A stretch of DNA of 15,257 bases from JAICIG01 sp035532215 (GTDB lineage Bacteria > Planctomycetota > Planctomycetia > Pirellulales > JAICIG01), in NCBI GenBank assembly GCA_035532215.1, contig DATKRK010000158.1:1-15257 (forward strand), read 5' to 3'. Within the stretch, counting starts at the first letter, position 1; each line of letters starts with the position of its first letter. The notes beneath the pieces are model-generated. The model ran no database searches. It was not told where the DNA came from and worked only from the letters and a program-made list of their open reading frames with translations. Of the stretch, positions 1 through 7,416 are shown one piece after another. The position numbers and the translations under genes are program-made.

Positions 1-921
1 GTAGACGCGGCGCAGCGGCCCGGCCCGGGGACCGAGCAAGGCGTGGATCAGCAGAATCCACGAGTCGCAGCGCCACAGGCTGTGCTTCCAGATGGCCAGG
101 GCATGTTTGCGGGCCGTGCGGTATTGCCCGGCGTAGATCGCACTGCGCGTCCAGGCTGCCGAGCGTGCGATGCCCGGCAAGGGCGGCGAAAGCTCGCCCA
201 GCCAATCGTCCGGCGGAGGCAGTCCGCGGCGGCGATAGGCGTCGGCCAACACGGCGGCCAGCGTCTGGCGATTGCGCGCTTCGTTGACAAACGTGAAGTT
301 CTCCGGATGAGTCCGGAATTTGATGAGCGGCTCGGGCAGGTTCGCCAGCCGGCCGCGCTCGGCGAGCCGCAACCACAGATCATGGTCCTCGACGCCGTAG
401 TATTCTTCGCGGTATCCGCCCAGCGCGACCAGCGCTTCGCGGCGGATCATGGCGCCGGGGTGGGGCAAGGCGCCAAGCCCCTTGAGCAAGCGGGCCTCGA
501 TCTCTTCGTGCCCCGTCGGCGTGGGCTCTTCGCAAATCAGGTCGCCGTCGGCGTCGATCCGCAGCATTCCGCAGCCTACCGCCAGACATTCGGGATGTTC
601 CCGCAGATAGCGAACTTGCCGCTCGAATCGCTCCGGCAAGGCGACGTCGTCGGCGTCCATCCGCGCCACGAGCTCGCCGCTACACAGAGCAAGCCCCTCG
701 TTCAGCGCCCGCAGATAGCCGGTGTTGGACCTGCGGATGAGTCGAATCCGCGGATCGTCGGCGGCCAAGGCCGCGAGCAACTCGCCGGAGCGGTCGGTCG
801 AGCCGTCGTCGATGACGACGAACTCGAAGTCGGCGAGAGTCTGATCGAGGATGCTGCGAACCGCCTCGCCGATGTAACGTTCGGCGTTATAGACGGGCAT
901 CAAGACGCTGACGGCAGGCAT
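1..921 (-). CDS. Family 2 glycosyltransferase (partial, C-terminus beyond window)
   Basis: The frame is open for 307 codons from an ATG at 919-921 to the window edge, so the C-terminus is not seen. The N-terminus is a GT-A fold of the GT2 (WcaA-like) type: VSVLMPVYNAERYIGEA near residues 4-20, VVIDDGSTDRSGE at about 35-47 (nucleotide-binding Asp38/Asp39), and MDADD at 88-92, which supplies the metal-binding DXD. GGYREEYYGVEDHDLWLRL at about 168-186 holds the acidic ED(H)D motif expected for the catalytic base region. Such enzymes transfer a sugar from a nucleotide-sugar to a cell-surface glycan or lipid carrier; donor and acceptor cannot be read from sequence. There is no signal peptide, so the domain is cytoplasmic. 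It lies 33 bp after the stop of the repeat-protein gene on the same strand and may share its transcript. No strong Shine-Dalgarno precedes the ATG. Confidence 0.9.
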   Translation of the reverse strand, partial: MPAVSVLMPVYNAERYIGEAVRSILDQTLADFEFVVIDDGSTDRSGELLAALAADDPRIRLIRRSNTGYLRALNEGLALCSGELVARMDADDVALPERFERQVRYLREHPECLAVGCGMLRIDADGDLICEEPTPTGHEEIEARLLKGLGALPHPGAMIRREALVALGGYREEYYGVEDHDLWLRLAERGRLANLPEPLIKFRTHPENFTFVNEARNRQTLAAVLADAYRRRGLPPPDDWLGELSPPLPGIARSAAWTRSAIYAGQYRTARKHALAIWKHSLWRCDSWILLIHALLGPRAGPLRRVY

Positions 922-954
922 CGTGGCGGACTCGGGAACCGGCCGGCTCGCCGG

Positions 955-2610
955 CTAATCCAGAATTGCTCCGGGCCGCACCGAAAGGTACCAGTCCGTC
1001 CACTGCTTGATCGCATCTTGGCGGGTCTTTTCGTCGGTTCCGCCCCAAAAGCCGGCGCCGTAAAACTTGCGGCTGAGGAACCTCAAGCCCTCGTTGGCGC
1101 CGTGAAACACGAGCGGATCAGGGTCTTTCAAGGCCTCGATGAGCAGGGGAACCTGATCGAGGTCGCGAGTGCGTGCCAACGCCTGCAAGGCCGCCGCCCG
1201 CGCTTTGGGCGACTTGCCCCTGGCCAACTGCTGCAACTGCTTGGCGACCTCGGTCTTTATTTCGTCGCCCGGCTCGAGCCCGTCTTCCATCGACGCCAGG
1301 GCCCGTTCGTTATCGGGATCGTCCGAATCCGCGACCTTTTTCAGCAAGTCCAAGATCGGGGCATTGATTCTCTCGGCCTTGAGGCCGCCCATGACGAACT
1401 TGGCGTGCTCCATGTCTTCCGGCAACCCCCGCCCGCCGGTGAGCGTGCCGCCATCCAGTTTCTTGATGTGTCTGATCGTTTTTAGCATGGACCGCAACAG
1501 GAACAGCGTGGCGAAGCAGGTGTCGGGCACGATGCCGACGGATGGATCGGTTCCGCGCCACGACCCGTCCGCGGCTTGTTTGCTCATCAAATGGCGGGCG
1601 CCGACCGTGTACCATTCGGGCTCATAGCCGTTTTTTTGCATGCGGCCCTCGGCGTAATCGCGAAAACTGCGGTAGCGTTCCGAGGCGTAGATGTAATAGT
1701 AGGGATAGGCGTGCATCGGATCGGGCGGTTCGGGCACGAAGTTGGCGAGCAACAGGTCGGCTTTGCCAATCGCCGCCCGCAAACGGGACGGATCGACCGT
1801 GCCGGTAGACGGGGCGCCGGTTTGATTCGTCTTCCGCGGTTTCAGCTTGGGATTTGTTCCGTCGTCTTCCTTCTGCTCGGCGGCGAACATGCCGAAATGA
1901 TCGGCGCAGACATAGAGACTGGCCGAGCCGGCGCTACACATGCTGAGCGACACGCGGTCCTGCTCCACCGGGTTGTAGCCGCCGGGATCTTTACCTTGAT
2001 AACCGAAGCCTCCGTTGGGGGCCTGCGTGCGGATCAGCCAGTTGCACAGCTTCTCCCAGACATCGGGCGGCGCTTCGAATCCGGCGCCGGCTGCCGACCA
2101 CAGTCCCAACGCAGCGTATTGCGTCATCGACGTATCGCCCGTCGGCAGGTACGGATACCCCCATCCGCCGAACGGTTTCTGCAAACCTTTCAACCGCTCG
2201 AGCAGTTGTTCTAGATCCTGGTAATATTCCCTCTGCCGCTCGGGCGGCAATTCCGTCAGCAAGATGAGCGACAAGCCGACCGTGTAAACGTCCTCATTGG
2301 GGTTCTTGAGCACCTGGTTTCTGACGGCGTCCAGGCCTTCTTGCACGCGGGGATGATTGGGCAGGTCGGCCTTGACCATCACCAAGGCCACCAGCGCTCG
2401 AGCGCCAGGACGTCCGCCTGCCCCGCCGTATGAATCCGGTTGCGTCGCCAGGTATTCCACGGCCTTGGCCACGGAAGCCTTGACCTCGGGGCTTTCCGGA
2501 GTGAGAGCGCGTGCGCATGAGGCCAGCAGGCCCAGGATCGCGCAGACGCCCGCGAGTCGTAATCCCAATCCGCACCACCGACGCCACGAGCAATGCTGCT
2601 GTGGATTCAT
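955..2610 (-). CDS. Secreted prenyltransferase/squalene-oxidase-type repeat protein with HEAT-like C-terminus
   Basis: 551 aa from the ATG at 2608-2610. A TTG 14 codons upstream is open but less likely; a GAGGG lies just before the ATG. The N-terminus has a basic patch, a hydrophobic stretch at about 15-31 and a lipobox-like LLASC with Cys32, so the protein is exported and perhaps lipid-anchored. Residues 40-375 carry glycine/aromatic repeats of the squalene-cyclase alpha/alpha-toroid class: GGAGG near 62, FGGWGYPY near 147, NGGFGYQG near 199 and ADGSWRG near 347. Residues about 455-515 look like one or two HEAT repeats (KARAAALQALAR, VPLLIEALKDPDPLV). No DXDD cyclase motif is apparent, so it is probably a binding or structural protein rather than a terpene cyclase. 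Many such proteins of unknown role occur in planctomycetes. A candidate promoter lies just upstream. Confidence 0.85.
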   Translation of the reverse strand: MNPQQHCSWRRWCGLGLRLAGVCAILGLLASCARALTPESPEVKASVAKAVEYLATQPDSYGGAGGRPGARALVALVMVKADLPNHPRVQEGLDAVRNQVLKNPNEDVYTVGLSLILLTELPPERQREYYQDLEQLLERLKGLQKPFGGWGYPYLPTGDTSMTQYAALGLWSAAGAGFEAPPDVWEKLCNWLIRTQAPNGGFGYQGKDPGGYNPVEQDRVSLSMCSAGSASLYVCADHFGMFAAEQKEDDGTNPKLKPRKTNQTGAPSTGTVDPSRLRAAIGKADLLLANFVPEPPDPMHAYPYYYIYASERYRSFRDYAEGRMQKNGYEPEWYTVGARHLMSKQAADGSWRGTDPSVGIVPDTCFATLFLLRSMLKTIRHIKKLDGGTLTGGRGLPEDMEHAKFVMGGLKAERINAPILDLLKKVADSDDPDNERALASMEDGLEPGDEIKTEVAKQLQQLARGKSPKARAAALQALARTRDLDQVPLLIEALKDPDPLVFHGANEGLRFLSRKFYGAGFWGGTDEKTRQDAIKQWTDWYLSVRPGAILD

Positions 2611-2660
2611 CGCTGCAACCCTCGACGGGAAAACGGAAGGCGAATGCCCCAAACTCTTTG

Positions 2661-2689
2661 ATGGTAAGGGCTTTGCCGCGTTTCGTCAA
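2661..2689 (-). promoter_or_regulatory. Candidate sigma70 promoter for the repeat-protein gene
   Basis: Read on the minus strand, TTGACG is followed after exactly 17 bases by TACCAT (4 of 6 matches to the -10 consensus). It starts just after the phoU stop codon and would give a leader of roughly 45 bases before the ATG at 2610. This suggests that the repeat protein and glycosyltransferase can be transcribed independently of phoU. Sequence match only. Confidence 0.45.
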
Positions 2690-2694
2690 GCAGC

Positions 2695-3354
2695 CTATTC
2701 CTCGACCTGATGCCGCACGATGTCCCCCTCGACCATGTAGATCACGTCTTCGGCGACATTCGTGGCCATGTCGCCCAGTCGCTCGAGGTGCTTGGCGACC
2801 GAGTAGAGCTTCATCAGCGTTTCGGTTTGCTCGGGCTTGGCCCGGATGGCGGCGCGAATCTTTTCGTGAATCGCGCGGCGCATGTTGTCGAGTTCGTCGT
2901 CGTCCTGTCGTACGCGGTGGGCCAGGCTCGAATCGGCGCTGACCAGCGCATCGAGGCTGCGCTTGACCATATCCTGCGCCCGAATCGCCATCGCCCGGAA
3001 GTCGACCGGCACGTCGACCCGGTCGACGCGAGATAAATACAGCACCCGCTTGGCAATGTTTTTGGCCAGGTCGCCCATCCGCTCCAAGTCGTTGTTGATC
3101 TTCAACACGGCCACGACGAACCTAAGGTCGACCGCCACCGGCTGATAGAGGGCCAGAATCTTCAGGCAGTCTTCCTCGACGTCGACTTCCATGCGGTCGA
3201 TCTCGGCGTCTTCCTCGAGCACCTTGCGGGCGATCGATTCGTCGCGATGGACCAGCGCGGCGACGGCGTTGGCGATCGCCCCTTCCACCATCGAACCGAC
3301 GAACAGAATCTTCTGCTTGAGCTGTTCGATTTGACGTTGCAAGTGCTTGGGCAT
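2695..3354 (-). CDS. phoU: Phosphate-signalling accessory protein PhoU
   Basis: 219 aa from the ATG at 3352-3354 (MPKHLQRQIEQL), a typical PhoU start and length. An in-frame ATG 16 codons earlier is less likely because it lies inside the inverted repeat and adds a non-conserved extension. The protein is two tandem three-helix PhoU repeats. Each ends in the family's metal-binding signature, NDLERMGD at 88-95 and KHLERLGD at 188-195, spaced 100 residues apart. PhoU is a cytoplasmic, membrane-associated adaptor that links the Pst phosphate transporter to the PhoR kinase and keeps the Pho response off when phosphate is plentiful. It follows phoB and phoR on the same strand after a 113 bp gap containing a strong inverted repeat, which could reduce or tune readthrough. 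No pst genes are in the window. Confidence 0.95.
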   Translation of the reverse strand: MPKHLQRQIEQLKQKILFVGSMVEGAIANAVAALVHRDESIARKVLEEDAEIDRMEVDVEEDCLKILALYQPVAVDLRFVVAVLKINNDLERMGDLAKNIAKRVLYLSRVDRVDVPVDFRAMAIRAQDMVKRSLDALVSADSSLAHRVRQDDDELDNMRRAIHEKIRAAIRAKPEQTETLMKLYSVAKHLERLGDMATNVAEDVIYMVEGDIVRHQVEE

Positions 3355-3395
3355 CGTAGGCTTCGTTTCCCGTCGAGCGATCGGGGCGATGAGCA

Positions 3396-3439
3396 GCGGC
3401 ATCCCTGCCGCTTTAAATCAACGCGGCAGGGGATGCCGC
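3396..3439. repeat. Long inverted repeat between phoR and phoU
   Basis: The left arm at 3396-3411 reads GCGGCATCCCTGCCGC and the right arm at 3423-3439 reads GCGGCAGGGGATGCCGC. They pair along their whole length except for one extra base in the right arm, with an 11-base loop (3412-3422). The RNA hairpin would form in either orientation. No T-run follows on the minus strand, so it is not a classical intrinsic terminator. It could attenuate phoU, protect the phoBR mRNA 3' end, or be a copy of a dispersed palindromic element. Confidence 0.8.
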
Positions 3440-3467
3440 GTCTACATTCGGCGGACGGTTGCTGATT

Positions 3468-4880
3468 TTAGCCGGCCGCAATCCTCGGCGCATAGGCCAA
3501 AGCGCCGGGCGCCGGCAAGTGGATCGTAAACGTGCTGCCGGCTTCTTCCTTGCTTTCCACCGTGACCTTGCCGCGGTGCGCCAGCACGATGTGCTTGACG
3601 ATGGCCAACCCCAGTCCCGTGCCGCCGAGCTTGCGGCTGCGGGCCTTGTCGACCCGGTAGAACCGTTCGAACAGCCGCGACAAGTGCTCCTCGGCGATGC
3701 CGCAGCCGTGGTCGCGCACCTGCACCAGGATTTCGTTTTCGCCGTGCACGACGATCAGCTCCACCCGGCCGTCTTGATTGCTGTATTTTACGGCGTTGTC
3801 CAGCAAATTGGTCACGGCCTGCTCGAACAACGGCGAGTTGATCTTGGTTTCGAACTGCGGGTTGCCTTCGAGTACGATGCGAACGCCGCGTTCGGCGGCC
3901 TTGGCCTCGCAATTGTGGATGGCCGCGGTCAGCGTCTCGTTCAGCGCGACCGTCTCCAGTTCGATATCGGCGGCTTCGGCCTCGGTTTCGATCCGCGACA
4001 GGCTCAGCAAGTCCTCGATGATCGCGTTCAGCCGGTCGGCCTGGCGAGCGATGATTCGCAAGAATCGCTCGGCGTCGTGCGGATCGCGCATGGCGCCGTC
4101 GAGCAGCGTTTCGACGAAACCTTTGATCGAAGTGATCGGCGTCTTCAACTCGTGAGAAACGTTCGCCGCGAAGTCGCGGCGCATGTTCTCCAACTGGCGC
4201 AGCCGCGATACGTCATTGAGCACGATCACCGCCCCGATGCCGCGGCCGGCCGGATCGCGCAGCGCCGTGCCGTGAGCCTGCAACACCCGTTCTTGGAGGT
4301 TGCGCAACACGACGTCGCCCTCGACCGGGCGTTTGCAAACCAGCGCGCTGGCCACGAACCGCCGGAGATCGGCGTTTCGCACGACCTCTTGCAGATTGCG
4401 GCCCTGCACTTCCTTGGGATTGGCGCCCAACAATCGGCCCGCCGCTAGGTTCAGGCTGATCACGCGTTCTTCGGTGTCGACGGCCAACACGCCTTCCACC
4501 ATGCTCGTAAGCACGGCTTCTTGTTCGTTGTTGCGCCGCAGCAACCCGCTGATCCGCTCGGCCAGCCGCCGAGCCATTTCGTTGAACGAGTCGGCCAGTT
4601 CGGCGAATTCGACGCTCTCCGGCGCGTGCAACTTGCCGTTCAGTTCGCCCTCGGCATACGCCCGCACCGCATCGCGCAGCCGCGTCAAGGGATCGACCAC
4701 GCTCAGCGAAACGATCCAACTGAACAGCGCAGCCAAGGCGCCCGTCGCGAGCCCGCCGAAGAGCAGCTTCGCGGACGTCGAATCGAGCGTGCGAAAGAGC
4801 CATCCGAGAATGGCCAGCGATGCAACCAGCAGGCAAAGAATGCGAGGGTACAGGCGCCAGAACAGCCGCTCACCCGGCAT
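3468..4880 (-). CDS. phoR: PhoR-type sensor histidine kinase
   Basis: 470 aa. Two hydrophobic segments at about 12-30 and 38-60 are separated by only a few residues, so there is almost no periplasmic domain. A HAMP linker follows (about 58-112), then a PAS domain (about 115-225, containing MVEGVLAVDTEERVISLN). The kinase core has the H-box FAANVSHELKTPI with phospho-acceptor His243, the N-box NLLDNAVKYS (about 358-367), the G1 box DHGCGI (390-395), an F-box LFERFYRVD and the G2 box GGTGLGL (419-425). This is the standard PhoR architecture: an inner-membrane kinase/phosphatase that phosphorylates PhoB when phosphate is scarce. It starts 6 bp after the phoB stop, with AAGGAG overlapping that stop region, so the two are almost certainly co-transcribed and translationally coupled. 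The lack of a sensory loop fits sensing through PstSCAB-PhoU rather than direct ligand binding. Confidence 0.94.
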   Translation of the reverse strand: MPGERLFWRLYPRILCLLVASLAILGWLFRTLDSTSAKLLFGGLATGALAALFSWIVSLSVVDPLTRLRDAVRAYAEGELNGKLHAPESVEFAELADSFNEMARRLAERISGLLRRNNEQEAVLTSMVEGVLAVDTEERVISLNLAAGRLLGANPKEVQGRNLQEVVRNADLRRFVASALVCKRPVEGDVVLRNLQERVLQAHGTALRDPAGRGIGAVIVLNDVSRLRQLENMRRDFAANVSHELKTPITSIKGFVETLLDGAMRDPHDAERFLRIIARQADRLNAIIEDLLSLSRIETEAEAADIELETVALNETLTAAIHNCEAKAAERGVRIVLEGNPQFETKINSPLFEQAVTNLLDNAVKYSNQDGRVELIVVHGENEILVQVRDHGCGIAEEHLSRLFERFYRVDKARSRKLGGTGLGLAIVKHIVLAHRGKVTVESKEEAGSTFTIHLPAPGALAYAPRIAAG

Positions 4881-4886
4881 GAACAG

Positions 4887-5573
4887 CTACTCCTTGAACC
4901 GGTAGCCGACTCCGCGCACCGTCTGAATGTACTCGCCGTAGGAACCGAGTTTTTTCCGCAACCCGGCGACTTGCACGTCGACCGAGCGCTCGGTGACCGG
5001 GTAGTCGTCTCCCTTGACTGCATCGACGATTTGCGTGCGTGAAAACGCCCAACCCGGACGCTGCGCCAGAAAGTGCAGCAGCCGAAACTCGGTGAGCGTG
5101 AGCACCAACGGCGTGCCCGCGGCCAGCACTTCGTGTCGACCGGGATGGATCACCAACTCGTGGGCCGAAATGGCGGCGTCCTGATCCGGCTGTTCTTGGG
5201 ACTTCCGTCGCAAGACGGCTTTGATGCGGGCCGCCAAAACTCTCGGGCTGAACGGCTTGGTGACGTAGTCGTCGGCGCCCAACTCCAAGCCGCTGACGAC
5301 GTCCGCCTCTTCGCCTTTGGCGGTCAGCATCACGATCGGCACGTGCTTCGTGCGCGAATCGTTCTTGAGCAGCTTGCAGACTTCCAGCCCGTCCACGCTG
5401 GGCAGCAAGAGGTCGAGCACGACCAGGTCCGGCGGATTCGTGCGCGCTTCGCGCATCGCTTCTTCGCCCGAAGCCGCGGTCGTGACGCGGTAACCTTCCT
5501 TGTTCAGGTTGTAACTGATCAACTCCAGCAGGTCTTCCTCGTCGTCGACGACGAGAATTCGTTGTTTGGCCAT
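4887..5573 (-). CDS. phoB: PhoB-type response regulator (OmpR family)
   Basis: 228 aa from the ATG at 5571-5573 (MAKQRILVVDDEED), with GAGG about 10 bases upstream; the frame extends further upstream but without conserved sequence. The receiver domain (about 4-120) has the acidic pair Asp10/Asp11, phospho-acceptor Asp54 (VVLDLLLP), switch Thr84 (MLTAK) and Lys106 (VTKPF). The C-terminal winged helix (about 136-228) has the OmpR/PhoB signatures LTLTEFRLLHFLA, ERSVDVQVAGLRKKLG and IQTVRGVGYRFKE. It is the DNA-binding output of the PhoR kinase and normally activates phosphate-scavenging genes and its own operon. It heads the phoB-phoR-phoU cluster and faces away from cysK across a 387 bp intergenic region. 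Confidence 0.94.
   Translation of the reverse strand: MAKQRILVVDDEEDLLELISYNLNKEGYRVTTAASGEEAMREARTNPPDLVVLDLLLPSVDGLEVCKLLKNDSRTKHVPIVMLTAKGEEADVVSGLELGADDYVTKPFSPRVLAARIKAVLRRKSQEQPDQDAAISAHELVIHPGRHEVLAAGTPLVLTLTEFRLLHFLAQRPGWAFSRTQIVDAVKGDDYPVTERSVDVQVAGLRKKLGSYGEYIQTVRGVGYRFKE
4890..4895 (-). promoter_or_regulatory. Shine-Dalgarno of phoR at the phoB stop
   Basis: On the minus strand AAGGAG lies 9 bases before the phoR ATG, and its last base directly precedes the phoB stop codon TAG (4887-4889). This fixes the phoR start and implies translational coupling of kinase and regulator. Confidence 0.8.
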
Positions 5574-5664
5574 AAGAAAACGCCTCGGCGCCGACTCAAT
5601 CGTTCTGCGAGACGTCAGGGATAGCATCAGATCATTAAGATTGCGTTACGGTTCGATGAGCTTC

Positions 5665-5687
5665 TAACGTTCCCGGCGGAACAGTTA
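5665..5687. promoter_or_regulatory. Imperfect dyad upstream of phoB (candidate operator)
   Basis: TAAC-GTTCC-CGGC-GGAAC-A-GTTA has nine paired bases per arm with one extra A. It lies about 92 bases upstream of the phoB start. It does not match the E. coli pho box, which is a direct repeat, so which protein binds it, if any, is unknown. The rest of the 5574-5811 stretch holds no gene or other clear signal that I can see. Confidence 0.35.
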
Positions 5688-5811
5688 AATCCTACCCCGC
5701 GAACAGCCGGCGAGCCACCCTCCGATCGCATGGCATCCGCATTTCGCCAACCGCACGAGGCGCCAACAAAGCTTGGGCGAGCGGACGACGGGGCTGCTGG
5801 CGCTGCTCCGG

Positions 5812-5841
5812 TTGACCCAACTTACCAACGGCCATTATAAT
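5812..5841 (+). promoter_or_regulatory. Near-consensus sigma70 promoter of cysK
   Basis: TTGACC at 5812-5817 and a perfect TATAAT at 5836-5841 are separated by 18 bases. Transcription would start near 5848, leaving a leader of about 110 bases before the cysK ATG. It is one of the best promoter matches in the window and suggests strong, perhaps constitutive, expression. Confidence 0.75.
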
Positions 5842-5897
5842 CCGCGCGACCGGACACTGTTAGTTCTGAAAAGACAAGGACTTACTTTGCGCATTGG

Positions 5898-5917
5898 CGG
5901 CGCCCGTCAAGGCGCCG
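5898..5917 (+). promoter_or_regulatory. Hairpin in the cysK leader
   Basis: CGGCGCC (5898-5904) and GGCGCCG (5911-5917) form a perfect 7-bp stem with a 6-base loop, extendable by G-U pairs. It ends 43 bases before the ATG and no T-run follows, so it is not an intrinsic terminator. I recognise no known riboswitch class. It may affect mRNA stability or translation. Confidence 0.4.
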
Positions 5918-5960
5918 TTCCGGCAGTTTTGCGAGATTTTCAGCGCACGAAAGGAAAGTC

Positions 5961-6920
5961 ATGGCCACGGCATCTTCCAGCGGCATTCACGAAGACATCA
6001 CGCAGTGCATCGGGAACACCCCGCTGGTGAAATTTCGCCGAATCAGCGAGGGCTGCGGGGCTACCGTGCTGGCCAAGCTCGAAAACATGAATCCGCTCTG
6101 GAGCGTCAAAGACCGCATCGCCGTGGCCATGATTAACGCCGCCGAGAAAGCCGGCAAGATCAAGCCCGACACCGTCATCATCGAACCGACCAGCGGAAAC
6201 ACGGGCATCGGCTTGGCTTACGTTTGCGCCGCCCGCGGCTACAAATTGGCCGTGACCATGCCCGAGAGCATGAGCCTCGAGCGGCGCCGGATGCTCAAGG
6301 CCCTGGGCGCCGAATTGATTCTGACCCCTGCCGCCGAAGGCATGCCCGGCGCCGTGAAAAAGGCCGAAGAGGTCGTGGCGGAAAACCCGAACTACTTCAT
6401 GCCGCAGCAGTTCAAGAACCCGGCCAATCCCGAGATTCACCGCAAGACGACCGCCGAGGAAATCTGGCGCGATACCGAAGGCGCCGTCGATATTTTCGTT
6501 GCCGGCGTGGGCACCGGCGGCACGATCACCGGCGTCTCGGAAGTCCTCAAGAGCCGCAAGCCCGAACTGCTCGCGGTGGCGGTCGAGCCGGCCACCAGCC
6601 CGGTGATCACGCAGCGAAAGGCGGGCGAGCCGTTGAAGCCGGGCAAGCACACGATTCAAGGCATCGGCGCCGGCTTTATTCCCGACGTGCTCAACGTCGA
6701 TATCATCGACGAAGTCGTGCAGGTCGCCGACGACGACGCCATGGAAACAACCCGTAACATGGCCAAGCTTGAAGGCATGATGTGCGGCATCAGCTCCGGC
6801 GCCGCCGCCTGGGCGGCCCTGCAGTTGGCCAAACGCAAAGAGCACGCCGGCAAGACGATTGTCGTCGTGCTGCCCGATATCGGCGAGCGTTATCTGTCGA
6901 CCAAGCTATTCCCGGAATGA
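5961..6920 (+). CDS. cysK: Cysteine synthase (O-acetylserine sulfhydrylase)
   Basis: 319 aa with AAAGGA shortly before the ATG. It is a fold-type II PLP enzyme that makes cysteine from O-acetylserine and sulfide in the cytosol. PLP-lysine Lys50 sits in NPLWSVKDR. The substrate/cofactor loop PTSGNTG is at 76-82, the phosphate-binding glycine loop GVGTGGT at 182-188, and the conserved GISSGA at about 276-281. The C-terminus ends in the CysK hallmark DIGERYLSTKLF. Full family length (about 310-320) and no CBS domain argue for CysK rather than cystathionine beta-synthase. A Trp before SVKDR, where small residues are commoner, is a minor oddity. It is transcribed from its own promoter, and no sulfate-assimilation genes are beside it. 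Confidence 0.95.
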   Translation: MATASSSGIHEDITQCIGNTPLVKFRRISEGCGATVLAKLENMNPLWSVKDRIAVAMINAAEKAGKIKPDTVIIEPTSGNTGIGLAYVCAARGYKLAVTMPESMSLERRRMLKALGAELILTPAAEGMPGAVKKAEEVVAENPNYFMPQQFKNPANPEIHRKTTAEEIWRDTEGAVDIFVAGVGTGGTITGVSEVLKSRKPELLAVAVEPATSPVITQRKAGEPLKPGKHTIQGIGAGFIPDVLNVDIIDEVVQVADDDAMETTRNMAKLEGMMCGISSGAAAWAALQLAKRKEHAGKTIVVVLPDIGERYLSTKLFPE

Positions 6921-6940
6921 GACCCGGGTCGGCTTCAGCC
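6921..6940. repeat. Back-to-back palindromes between convergent genes
   Basis: GACCCGGGTC (6921-6930) and GGCTTCAGCC (6931-6940) fill almost all of the 22 bases between the cysK stop and the stop of the convergent HTH gene. Both are self-complementary (the second with a 2-base loop). They could help end transcription from both sides, but there is no T-tract. Confidence 0.4.
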
Positions 6941-6942
6941 GC

Positions 6943-7416
6943 TCAAACTTCTGTTCGCGGCACGATGTGCAGCGTATAGCCGATCTTCGCTAAGGCTTCG
7001 GCCAGCGTGTCGACCGCCAGGTGCTTGCGCTTGGCCAGCACGTGGCTGAGCATATCCTCGGCCAGCCCGGTCGCTTCGCAGAATTCGCGCCGGGTGCGAA
7101 ACCGCGTGCGAATCAAGCCTTCGAGTTCGTCGCGGTAATCGGACGGCCGCACCAGGCCCGCCTTGATGCCGATGCGGCTGCACAGGTCTTGGCCGATGCG
7201 GTAGGGGACCGTACCAATGGTTTCTTTGCGAGTCAGTCCGCGGGCCTTGTAGAAGTCGCCGACCTTCGCCATCCAGAAGTTGCTGTAATCGTTCCAATCT
7301 GGGTGGCTTTCAGCGCGCGCCTTTAATTCTTGAACCAACTCTCTCTCTTGCGTATCGAGCGTTGCTAATTGCAAACGGCAACCATCCAGATCGACGTATT
7401 CGTTAGGGTGGATCAT
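6943..7416 (-). CDS. XRE-type helix-turn-helix protein (possible antitoxin/regulator)
   Basis: 157 aa from the ATG at 7414-7416, chosen because GAGG lies 9 bases upstream; a GTG at 7446 is an alternative 10 codons earlier without a good ribosome site. The C-terminal third (about 105-147) reads as a Cro/CI-type helix-turn-helix: RTRREFCEATGLAEDMLSHV, then LAVDTLAEALAKIGYTLHIV, the pattern seen in HigA-like and other XRE regulators. The N-terminal 100 residues are mainly charged, probably helical, with no domain I recognise. Its start overlaps the 3' end of the upstream 120-aa gene by 14 bp, so the two are translationally coupled. A downstream XRE gene after a small gene resembles the HigBA toxin-antitoxin order, but the partner is not a recognisable HigB. 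Role inferred only. Confidence 0.75.
   Translation of the reverse strand: MIHPNEYVDLDGCRLQLATLDTQERELVQELKARAESHPDWNDYSNFWMAKVGDFYKARGLTRKETIGTVPYRIGQDLCSRIGIKAGLVRPSDYRDELEGLIRTRFRTRREFCEATGLAEDMLSHVLAKRKHLAVDTLAEALAKIGYTLHIVPRTEV

Noticed and set aside
1..11. 11-base match, inverted, to 3435-3445
   Set aside because: It lies inside a well-supported coding frame, and a short GC-rich match of this size can arise by chance in 15 kb.
43..1485. 480-codon plus-strand ORF
   Set aside because: It lies antisense across the glycosyltransferase and the repeat-protein gene, both of which have clear domain motifs. It has no family-like motifs and is a product of high GC.
3459..4448. 329-codon plus-strand ORF
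   Set aside because: It is antisense to phoR, whose H, N, G1 and G2 boxes are intact; no independent support.
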